A DNA stretch of 32,886 bases. Origin: Lacticaseibacillus camelliae DSM 22697 = JCM 13995. GTDB lineage: Bacteria > Bacillota > Bacilli > Lactobacillales > Lactobacillaceae. Each line of letters opens with the position of its first letter. Positions within the stretch are counted from its first letter, which is position 1. Shown here in pieces: positions 7,722-13,845 of this stretch. The position numbers and the translations under genes are program-made. The stretch spans positions 1 to 32,886 of the forward strand of contig NZ_BBAJ01000020.1 of the NCBI RefSeq assembly GCF_001311195.1, in the 5' to 3' direction. The notes under the pieces were generated by a model. That model was not told the origin of the DNA, made no database searches, and saw nothing but the letters and a program-made list of their open reading frames with translations.

Positions 7722-8522
7722 ATGAAAAGCTTTGCACACCATTATAGTAGCGACATCTCTCGTGAACAATTTGAACTAATCCGGACAGATCTAGAAGGCA
7801 TACGTAAGCGGACTAAGCCAAGAAAGGTTGATTTATATGATATCTTTTGCGCCCTGCTTTATACCTTGAAAAATGGGTGCGTTTGGCGCGATTTACCCAG
7901 CGATTTTCCTAAATGGGAAACCGTCTATTATTACTGGTTACTTTGGACTAAAACGCCATCTCCTGCTGGTATCACTCCTCTGGATAAGGTTTTAAAAAAA
8001 ATTGTCAGCCAACATCGGTTGGCTCAGAAGCGTTCAGTTTATACATCGTTCATCATTCTAGATGCTCAAAGTGTCAAGAATACCGATCCTGCTGAAAGTA
8101 GCGGCTACGATGGTGGTAAAAAGGTGAGTGGGATTAAGCGCCATCTTGCTGTAGATATCAATGGGCTGCCGATGGCAGTCCATGTGACAACCGCCAATGT
8201 TTCTGAGCGTGATGGCGCCAATGCGCTACTGGCGTTAAACAAATCACAGTTTGACCTGGTTCAACGAGTAATGGCCGATGGTGGTTATACTGGTAACAAC
8301 TTTGCTCAATCAGTTCAGGCAATGATTAACGCTGAAGTCATTATTGCTAAACAGAGTGACCTTAGGCACGGTCAAGTGACCCCGCAACGCTGGGTTATCG
8401 AACGCAGTTTTAGCTGGCTAGGAAAATATCGGCGCCTCTGGCGCAATTGTGAGCGAAAGCTGAACACCAGTAAGATGATGATTAGCTTAGCCTTCCTGCG
8501 AATACTCTTGAAAAGATTCTAA
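7722..8522 (+). CDS. IS5-family DDE transposase
   Basis: A single uninterrupted 266-residue frame with CAGGAG upstream of the ATG. The N-terminal part has the IS5-type DUF4096-like signature (LYTLKNGCVWRDLPSDFP, then KWETVYYYW). The catalytic DDE residues are visible: Asp in FIILDAQSVKNTD, Asp in VMADGGYTGN, and Glu in WVIERSFSWLGKYRRLWRNCE, which has the expected Y/R-R-E spacing. It would cut the element ends and insert them at TNA targets. Unlike many IS5 relatives, no programmed frameshift is needed. The stop lies 8 bases inside the right end. Confidence 0.95.
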   Translation: MKSFAHHYSSDISREQFELIRTDLEGIRKRTKPRKVDLYDIFCALLYTLKNGCVWRDLPSDFPKWETVYYYWLLWTKTPSPAGITPLDKVLKKIVSQHRLAQKRSVYTSFIILDAQSVKNTDPAESSGYDGGKKVSGIKRHLAVDINGLPMAVHVTTANVSERDGANALLALNKSQFDLVQRVMADGGYTGNNFAQSVQAMINAEVIIAKQSDLRHGQVTPQRWVIERSFSWLGKYRRLWRNCERKLNTSKMMISLAFLRILLKRF

Positions 8523-8530
8523 ACACGTTC

Positions 8531-8571
8531 TTAGGATGACCTTGGTAGGCAGCAGCCCCGTTGCCTACCAT
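8531..8571 (+). ncRNA. tRNA-elbow-like element B, 3' part and trailing hairpin
   Basis: After the TTA duplication come the unpaired G (8534), the 3' outer strand GATGAC (8535-8540), then a perfect 9-bp hairpin TGGTAGGCA/TGCCTACCA (about 8543-8571). The trailing hairpin occupies the same place as in the other copies. Confidence 0.55.
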
Positions 8572-8644
8572 GCACCAACGATTTTTCATTCTATTCCCTT
8601 TTGTACTCCTACCTCTCCCCCAGAGAACAAAGTAGGAGTGCGTT

Positions 8645-8731
8645 GCTGCCACCGGCTTACCCATTCCTAGAGTAAGGTCAGGGTTCAACTCCCTGGGGCA
8701 GTATAAGTTGCTAATCGGCTGATAAAGCAAC
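8645..8731 (+). ncRNA. tRNA-elbow-like element C
   Basis: Outer stem GCTGCC (8645-8650) with GGCAGT (8697-8702, one G-T pair). The core is ACCGG. The middle stem is CTTAC/GTAAG (8656-8660, 8672-8676). The T-arm-like hairpin is CAGGG/CCCTG around loop TTCAACT (8684-8690), then unpaired G8696. A trailing hairpin GTTGCT/AGCAAC lies at 8707-8731. Upstream, ACTCCTAC and GTAGGAGT form a further stem. It precedes the orphan antitoxin gene. Confidence 0.6.
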
Positions 8732-8780
8732 ACCGATAGTATAAAATGCTGTATATGGAAAACGAAAGTAGGGTGAGAAC

Positions 8781-9008
8781 GTGAAGCTGCAAGATGAGAC
8801 TGCCAGAGTCTTTGCGCGTGTTGATGTCGCTACCAAAGCAGCCGCAGAAGAAGCCTTATCAGAAATGGGCTTCTCAGTGAGCGCTGCTATCACAATCTTT
8901 CTGCGTCAAGTTGCAAGGGATAAGAAATTTCCCTTCACGCCAGATACCGGCTACCTGGCTAAGATTGGTTTAGACAACAAAGGCAGGAAGAAGAAACAGA
9001 AGAAGTAA
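8781..9008 (+). CDS. RelB/DinJ-family antitoxin without partner toxin
   Basis: A 75-residue protein from the GTG at 8781 (site TAGGGTGAGAAC). It shows the ribbon-helix-helix pattern of RelB/DinJ: a short first strand (ARVFARVDVATK), helix AAAEEALSEMGFS, then VSAAITIFLRQVARDKKFPF, which is the family's most typical stretch. The tail is very basic (KGRKKKQKK). Such proteins bind operator DNA and neutralise a YafQ/RelE toxin. No toxin gene follows. A terminator starts 10 bases after the stop, so it is an orphan: a remnant, an autonomous regulator, or an anti-addiction antitoxin acting on toxins elsewhere. It is flanked by elements C and D. Its sequence differs clearly from the dinJ-like gene at 7177-7448. 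Confidence 0.82.
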   Translation: MKLQDETARVFARVDVATKAAAEEALSEMGFSVSAAITIFLRQVARDKKFPFTPDTGYLAKIGLDNKGRKKKQKK

Positions 9009-9017
9009 GACTACCAA

Positions 9018-9037
9018 GCCCTCAATCGAGGGCCTTT
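9018..9037 (+). terminator. Hairpin after orphan antitoxin
   Basis: GCCCTC, loop AATC, GAGGGC, then CTTT. The T run is short, so it may be a modest terminator. Element D begins at the next base. Confidence 0.5.
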
Positions 9038-9113
9038 GCTGTACTCGGAAAACTAAGCTTCGACTCCTTAGTACAGCTTAGGCAAAGTCTGGCCTGACGC
9101 TGACTTTGCCTAA
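9038..9113 (+). ncRNA. tRNA-elbow-like element D
   Basis: Outer stem GCTGTA (9038-9043) with TACAGC (9072-9077), perfect. The core is CTCGG. A T-arm-like hairpin TAAGC/CCTTA surrounds loop TTCGACT (9059-9065) with one C-C mismatch next to the loop, then unpaired G9071. A perfect 12-bp hairpin (9078-9089 with 9102-9113) follows at once. This is the shortest copy, with no middle stem. Confidence 0.6.
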
Positions 9114-9140
9114 TCCCCCAAAATTTTAGTTCTCTACCCG

Positions 9141-9166
9141 GCCCCTTCTGCCCGAAGGGGCTTTTT
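9141..9166 (+). terminator. Strong intrinsic terminator before element E
   Basis: GCCCCTTC (9141-9148), loop TGCCC, GAAGGGGC (9154-9161) and five T residues. It would isolate the transfer operon from upstream transcription. Confidence 0.75.
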
Positions 9167-9228
9167 GCTGTCGTCGGTGGTCTAATCCAGGGTTCAACTC
9201 CCTGGGGCAGCGTCGGCCCGATGGGCCG
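9167..9228 (+). ncRNA. tRNA-elbow-like element E, leader of the transfer operon
   Basis: Outer stem GCTGTC (9167-9172) with GGCAGC (9206-9211, one T-G pair). The core is GTCGG. The T-arm-like hairpin is CAGGG/CCCTG around loop TTCAACT (9193-9199), then unpaired G9205. A trailing hairpin CGGCCC/GGGCCG lies at 9214-9228. It ends 29 bases before the first transfer gene, so it would be in that gene's 5' leader if transcription starts upstream. Confidence 0.6.
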
Positions 9229-9257
9229 CAGTCATTTGATAGAAAGGAGGAACGCAC

Positions 9258-9581
9258 ATGGAGAAAGGAGTGTATGTTGATGAACGCTTTTTGGCGCGTG
9301 AGATTGGCACCAGCGGCAAGGACAAAGAGGGGAACGAGATTCTGTTTGTACGTGTGAAAAAGAGCTTCTTCAGCGCAAACCCGGAAGCCAAGAAGTTGAT
9401 GGTACCGGGTATTCTGCTCGCGATTGGGCACGTAGCCCCGCAAATTGCACGACCGGCTGGATTCTACCAAAAGCTCGGCTACCTAGCAGCGCTTGAGGTA
9501 CACCGCATCAGTAAAGCGCCAGATGGGGACTGGCTGATTGAAGGCTACCGAGACACGCATTATCGAAGGGAGTTTGTGTAA
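9258..9581 (+). CDS. Hypothetical protein, first gene of transfer operon, 107 aa
   Basis: Starts at the ATG at 9258 behind AAAGGAGGAACGCAC. The product is soluble, with a predicted mixed fold and no signal peptide, membrane helix or known motif (starts MEKGVYVDERFL, ends YRDTHYRREFV). I do not recognise a family. Its stop overlaps the next ATG by one base (TAATG), so the two are translationally coupled. As the promoter-proximal gene of a 16-kb transfer operon it could be regulatory or accessory, but nothing in the sequence shows which. Confidence 0.65.
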   Translation: MEKGVYVDERFLAREIGTSGKDKEGNEILFVRVKKSFFSANPEAKKLMVPGILLAIGHVAPQIARPAGFYQKLGYLAALEVHRISKAPDGDWLIEGYRDTHYRREFV

Positions 9582-9811
9582 TGGCTAAAGTCTTGAAATT
9601 AGATCCAAGCACGGCATCCGTTGTTGATTGTGGGGCTAATTGGATCAGAGTCACAATTTATAACTCTGGCTTCGGACAGCATATCGAAGCGGGTTATCAC
9701 GCTGTGCTGAAGACCGGTTGGTGGGCGGATCCCGAACTGCTGGATCTGGGCGAGGTGCAAGAAACGCGTCCTGTTAGCCTCCGCAAGGTTGAACTACTGA
9801 TTGTGAACTAG
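9581..9811 (+). CDS. Hypothetical protein, 76 aa
   Basis: Begins in a TAATG overlap with the previous gene. It encodes a 76-residue soluble protein (starts MAKVLKLDPSTA, ends RKVELLIVN) with alternating hydrophobic residues that suggest a beta-rich fold. There is no signal peptide, membrane segment or catalytic motif that I recognise. Tight coupling with the 107-residue gene before it and a 14-base gap to the next gene place it in the transfer operon. Its function is unknown. Confidence 0.6.
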   Translation: MAKVLKLDPSTASVVDCGANWIRVTIYNSGFGQHIEAGYHAVLKTGWWADPELLDLGEVQETRPVSLRKVELLIVN

Positions 9812-9825
9812 AAAGGATTGAGAAC

Positions 9826-10029
9826 ATGGCAAATCGTGCTGAACAGAACCAAAACAAACGCCTTGCTACCGCTATTTTGGCAGCCAAGGGAATCAAGATG
9901 GAAGACTGGCTCAACGACAAGTATCAGGAAATCATTACGGAGAACACATCGCTATTGATTAAGTCGATGACGGCGCAGAAGAGCCAGCCTACGCGGGAAC
10001 TAACTCAGGAGGATCGTGAAAATGGATAA
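9826..10029 (+). CDS. Hypothetical small helical protein, 67 aa
   Basis: Starts behind AAAGGATTGAGAAC. The product is short and predicted all-helical (starts MANRAEQNQNKR), polar and without a membrane segment. Its last codons overlap the next small gene: GGATAA of this gene contains the end of the ATGGATAAA start. The strong AGGAGG inside its 3' end serves that next gene. I do not recognise a family. Confidence 0.6.
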   Translation: MANRAEQNQNKRLATAILAAKGIKMEDWLNDKYQEIITENTSLLIKSMTAQKSQPTRELTQEDRENG

Positions 10030-10126
10030 AATCTTGCAGGCATTACAATTCTTTGTGACGGCAATCGGGACAGTCTCAGGTGCATACGCAGCCGTGAAAT
10101 TAGGATTATACGGCTCGCTCACATGA
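10022..10126 (+). CDS. Small membrane protein, likely N-half of a VirB2-like subunit
   Basis: A 34-residue frame with a strong AGGAGG site nine bases before its ATG. It encodes one hydrophobic helix (QALQFFVTAIGTVSGAYAAVK) and ends at a TGA that overlaps the next ATG (ATGA at 10123-10126). One extra base near 10121 would join it to the next small frame into a 72-residue protein with two membrane helices and a short charged loop between them. That is the size and shape of the VirB2/TrbC-like channel or pilin subunits of Gram-positive type IV systems, and the position early in the transfer operon fits. The alternative is two separately translated one-helix proteins. Confidence 0.5.
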   Translation: MDKILQALQFFVTAIGTVSGAYAAVKLGLYGSLT

Positions 10127-10239
10127 CGAAGAATCGCCAAAAAATTGAAGAGGCCAGAGATGGTATGACTAACACCGCAATTGGGTTATTCATTGCCTTG
10201 TCGGCTACCGCCATCGTGACTTGGCTGAAAACCATTTAA
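10123..10239 (+). CDS. Small membrane protein, likely C-half of a VirB2-like subunit
   Basis: A 38-residue frame: a charged stretch (TKNRQKIEEARDGM) followed by one hydrophobic helix (AIGLFIALSATAIVTWLK). No good ribosome site lies before the ATG at 10123, which argues that it is the second half of the preceding frame rather than an independent gene. In VirB2-like proteins the short polar loop between the two helices faces the cytoplasm. The next gene follows after 24 bases with its own AAGGAGGTGAG site. Confidence 0.5.
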   Translation: MTKNRQKIEEARDGMTNTAIGLFIALSATAIVTWLKTI

Positions 10240-10263
10240 TCACGCTGAAGGAGGTGAGTAGCG

Positions 10264-11569
10264 ATGTATGTGTTGCTGAAGCGCAGCCGCTTTGCCTGGC
10301 CTTTCTTTTCCAAGCTCTCCAAGACCCGCCGTTACTCACTGCATGAGGCGGAGAAGACCATCCGAGAGACAAATCGCGCTTGTCTGGATAGCCACAAAAA
10401 GCTGGTTGTCGTGATTAGCATTCATGACCAGCCAAACGGTGACCTGCTTTTCCGTGATGCACTAGAGCTTGGAACGGATGCGCCGTATATGAGCAACCTG
10501 TTGGCACTGGTTCAGCATACCTTTAAAGAAGTGCTAGATAATGTCTCTTCGGACGATGCCCAGCGATTCATAGCGATGCTTCAGGCAGCTTTGGTCGCGG
10601 AGACAACGCCGGGGCCTAATCCAGAATCCGATTGGGATCCTGGTGCAGCGTCAGAGGAAAAGCCTGAATCAGCCGACAAAAAAATCCCCTCAATCAGAGA
10701 CGGGTCGTTCTGAAGGCGCACCAGAGCAGCGTGAAGCAGCCCACCCATCGCCGGAGGCTGAACCTGACGCTACGTTGGAGGATGATTCCAATGCCGAACC
10801 AGAGCCAGTAGAAGAACCGCCTCGCCGTGAACCCGGGCAACCTGAACCGAAGGTAGAACGGGAACGGCGCGCCAGGCGCCGCCTCGCGCAAGGAGACATC
10901 ATTCGTAAACACAAACGGCTGTTGATTGGACTGGCGGCTGCGCTATTGGCGCTGCTGTGTGTGTTTGGGTCGTACCGGTTCTTTTTCTCATCCAAGGCGG
11001 CGCCACAACCCAGTTACCAATCGCTGGTGCGTGGCGAGAAGTATATCCAAGCAGCTCAGGTGTACCCGGAAAAGCGCAGCAATATTGAAGCCGTGGTGGT
11101 CACTGATGGGACGACGGCACAATTAGCGAAGTTTCAGGCGAAGTACCCCAGCGCAAACGGTAAGTTTGACCTAGCCTACGCACAGCAAAAGTACCTGGTA
11201 GTGATCACTGCTAGCCAGGAAGCAGCGATGACCAGGGTTCGTAAGTCTAAGTTGGCCGTGGCCTATATAAAGACCAAACAGTATGAGCAGGCGGAGATTC
11301 TTAACCAGGATCTGAATGACCAGGACTTGCAAAGTCTGATTGCGATAGGCTACATCCAGACTGGAAAGTTCGATCAAGCGAAGCAAATCAATGCTGAGTT
11401 GAAGAACAAGACCATAGACCAGGCCATCCAAACCGGGGAAACCTACCAAAAGGCGGTTGAGCACTATCAATCTATTGCAAATGATAAAACCAAGAGTGCT
11501 GCTGAAAGAGCGCAGGCAAAAGCTAGCGCTGCTTCATTTCAACATCAACTCGAAACTTTAGGAGAGTGA
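10264..11569 (+). pseudogene. Bitopic membrane protein of transfer operon, frameshifted at A7
   Basis: Two overlapping frames (10264-10713 and 10643-11569) join into one 434-residue protein if the A7 run at 10678-10684 is read as A6. The junction lies inside an acidic, Pro-rich linker that continues smoothly across both frames, and the second frame has no ribosome site, so one gene is likely. Layout: a cytoplasmic domain (residues 1-115), a Pro/Glu linker (115-205), one membrane helix (LLIGLAAALLALLCVFGSY) and an outside domain with TPR-like helical repeats (LAVAYIKTKQYEQAE, IAIGYIQTGKFDQAK). The overall plan recalls EssB/YukC-type scaffold proteins, but I cannot confirm homology. It may be a structural part of the transfer apparatus. 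The stop overlaps the upstream region of the next gene. Confidence 0.6.
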
Positions 11570-11574
11570 CAAGA

Positions 11575-13076
11575 ATGGCACAGGAACCAGAACAAGAGAA
11601 GAAGGGCAGCCGCAAGATTCTTGCGGCTGTTTTAATTTCAGCCGCCGTGCTTGGTGGTGGTGGCTACGGTATCTATCAGGCGGTGGCGGGGCCAGCGCAG
11701 CAGACCGAAAAGACAGCGAAGCCTGCAACAAAGAAGAAGCAGGATACCGTGAAGTCAGTGATCAAGGAGGCCGCTGGCAGCGACTCGCAAAGCAACAAGG
11801 ACGATAGCGCCAAGTCTGTTATCCAGGACGCGTTCCCGACACTCTTGGAGAACGATGAGGGCAATGGCGTGGCCGGAGTCCTGCTCGACAATGGCGTGCA
11901 GAAGCTAGCAGACAACCTCAACTCTGATCAGACCAAGGGCCTTGTGGCACTGGCAACGGATGCCACCAAGCCAACACCAGAACCGATTGAGCCAGCAACA
12001 CCGGAGGTGCTTCCTGGTGGAGACAGCGGCACGTCTGGCAATCAGCCTGGGACACTTCCTGGTGATGGCGGACAGACCGGCGGGGGCACTGATGGTGGAG
12101 GCTCAGATTCTGGTGTAACCACACCTGACCAGGCACCATCCATCAGCGCACCGGCGACGATGACGGTGCACAAGGGTCAGGAATCAGTCAATTTCCGGCT
12201 CGGCGTGACGGCAAGTGACCCAGAAGATGGCGATCTGACAAACGCGATTGGCTATACAACCACGCTTGATAAGAACACGCCAGGCACCTATACCGTTACC
12301 TACTCAGTAACGGATAGCGAGGGGCACACCGTATCAGTGACGCGTGAGATTACAGTAATCAACGACAAGCCTTCTATCGTGTTTCTGAATGACAATCCGG
12401 TTGAGGTGGGTACAACCTTCGACGCCTTGAAAGACGTTCACGCTGCCGACTTCCAAGACGGCGATGTGACGGGCAAGGTTACTGCTGAAGGTAAGGTTGA
12501 TACAACGACTCCTGGTCAGTATGAACTGACCTATTTTGTTACCGATAGTGACGGGCAGACGGTCACCAAGCAACGCACAGTCACGGTTTACGCTGACAAG
12601 CCAGTCATTGACACTACCGACCAGAACACGAGCATCGCAATCAACACTAACTTCGATGCCCTTCAGGGTGTCAAAGCAACCAGCAAGTATGGCGAATCTG
12701 CCTCAAGGTAGACGGAAGCGTCGATACCAGCAAGCCTGGCGAAAATAAGCTGACCTACACGGCGACCGATAAGTTCGGGCAGACGACGACCAAGACTGTG
12801 ACGATTAACGTCACGGCCGACAAGCCGAGCTTGGATGTTGCTAAGGTGCAAACGACGCTCAAGGTCGGTGATCAGTTTGATGCCCTGGTTAACGTAACCA
12901 CAACCAGCCCTTACGGTGAGGCAAGGGTTACCGTTGATGGTTCCGTTGATACGGCTGTGGCAGGTGACTACAAGTTGACCTACACAGCGACTGACAAGTT
13001 TGGACAGACCACAACTAAAGAAGTCACGGTTACTGTGGCAGCTGATGACAGCGCGGATGTAACCGAGGAGGAATAG
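11575..13076 (+). pseudogene. Membrane-anchored Ig-like repeat protein, frameshifted near 12705
   Basis: The start at 11575 follows AGGAGAGTGACAAG. Adding one A at 12705-12706 joins the frame ending at 12711 with the one running to 13076, giving about 500 residues. Layout: an N-terminal anchor helix (ILAAVLISAAVLGGGGYGIY), a charged helical region, a Gly/Pro/Asp-rich spacer, then four Ig-like repeats. Each repeat has an FDAL..V start and a PGxYxLTYxVTDxxGxT end, as in DUF5011/HYR-type bacterial Ig domains. The repeats would project outward from the membrane, for example for contact with the recipient or as a wall spacer. Repeats 3 and 4 are similar enough to support the repaired reading (KVDGSVDT aligns with VTVDGSVDT). 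It sits between the scaffold-like gene and the SSB-like gene. Confidence 0.75.
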
Positions 13077-13078
13077 CA

Positions 13079-13576
13079 ATGACTAAGATGATGAATGACA
13101 TGACCGTTATGGGTCGTGTAATGCCGGAGACGCGAAGTAATGATAGCAACGGCCGTACCTACGTGAACGGGTACCTCTCCAATGAACGCAGTTTTGACAC
13201 TGGGCGTAGCGAGACGAACAAAGTTCCATTCACCCTTTCTGGTGAGGCGGCCACCCGCTTCCTTGACGAAGTAGAGCCAGGTGCCGTGATTGTGGTTAAT
13301 GGCTATTTCCAAAGCAGTGAGTTCAAGCGCGATGATGGCAGCCAGGCGGTTTCCTACCGCCTAAGGGGCTATGACTTCTACCGGGTCTACCAGCCAGGCG
13401 AGGTCGCTAAGCCGCTGCAGCAGGCCATCCAGCCGGAATTTGAACGCGCACCTGAGGCTCCGGCCCAGCCAGCACCACAGCCGCAGCCTAAGCCCGTAGC
13501 GCCGCAACCAGAACCGTCAGCGGCCCCAACTCAGCAACCGACGCCACAAGCACAGTCGCCGTACCAGGGTTGGTAG
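13079..13576 (+). CDS. SSB-like single-stranded DNA-binding protein
   Basis: A 165-residue protein starting behind GAGGAGGAATAGCA. The first about 105 residues look like an OB fold of the SSB kind: VMGRVMPETR, VNGYLSNERSFDTG, a conserved-looking VPFTLSGEAATRFLDEV, then GAVIVVNGYFQ and YRLRGYDFYRV. The rest is a Pro/Gln-rich disordered tail, as in SSB proteins, but it ends SPYQGW and lacks the acidic DDDIPF-type tip that recruits replication partners. Conjugative plasmids often carry their own SSB to protect the entering strand. The match is by pattern only, so a related OB-fold protein with another role is possible. It lies just upstream of the antirestriction gene, another early-entry function. 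Confidence 0.6.
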   Translation: MTKMMNDMTVMGRVMPETRSNDSNGRTYVNGYLSNERSFDTGRSETNKVPFTLSGEAATRFLDEVEPGAVIVVNGYFQSSEFKRDDGSQAVSYRLRGYDFYRVYQPGEVAKPLQQAIQPEFERAPEAPAQPAPQPQPKPVAPQPEPSAAPTQQPTPQAQSPYQGW

Positions 13577-13587
13577 AGGAGGCTGCT

Positions 13588-13845
13588 ATGAATAACGATT
13601 TAATCATGTTGGTTTCGGTAGATGGGCAGAAGGTGGTTGGTGAGGATGTTGCCACCGGTGAGCCTTTGACGATTACTGTGACGCCAGAGCGGGCCGAAGT
13701 CTTAAAGGCGATCATGGCCGAAGCGGGCACCGAGGAGGGCATTGATTACCGGGAGGTTGGCCGCGAGGTGCAATCCGATTCGGTAGAACCAGAAAGCCCC
13801 GCCTACCTGACGAGAGAAGGCTTTATGACGGAGGTGGTCGAGTAA
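13588..13845 (+). CDS. Hypothetical protein, 85 aa
   Basis: The start at 13588 is preferred because GAGGAGGCTGCT lies just before this ATG. The frame is open slightly further upstream to 13570. The product is small, acidic and soluble (starts MNNDLIMLVSVDG). The last base of its TAA is the first base of the next ATG, so it is coupled to the ArdC-like gene. I do not recognise a family. Small acidic proteins next to antirestriction genes sometimes also interfere with restriction, but there is no motif here to support that. Confidence 0.55.
   Translation: MNNDLIMLVSVDGQKVVGEDVATGEPLTITVTPERAEVLKAIMAEAGTEEGIDYREVGREVQSDSVEPESPAYLTREGFMTEVVE

Larger units (their letters stand above)
7650..8530 (+). 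mobile_element. IS5-family insertion sequence, 881 bp
   Basis: Terminal inverted repeats are GAACGTGTTTGGA on the left (from 7650) and its near complement ending at 8530 on the right, with one mismatch in 13. A 3-bp TTA duplication flanks both ends (7647-7649 and 8531-8533). Short TNA-type duplications, about 0.9 kb length and a single transposase gene fit the IS1031-like part of the IS5 family. The element is visibly AT-richer than its surroundings, consistent with recent arrival. It looks intact: promoter, ribosome site, full transposase and both ends are present. It is inserted inside element B. Confidence 0.92.

Noticed and set aside
6752-9228. Five true tRNA genes or tRNA fragments
   Set aside because: The T-loop matches, but the elements are 40-62 bases, have a 6-bp outer stem with an extra unpaired G, no anticodon arm with a standard 7-base loop, and no CCA.
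10678-10684. Programmed -1 frameshift on A7
   Set aside because: The codon phase is AAA AAA ATC after GAC, and the needed change is +1 (or -2), which does not fit the usual slippery heptamer.
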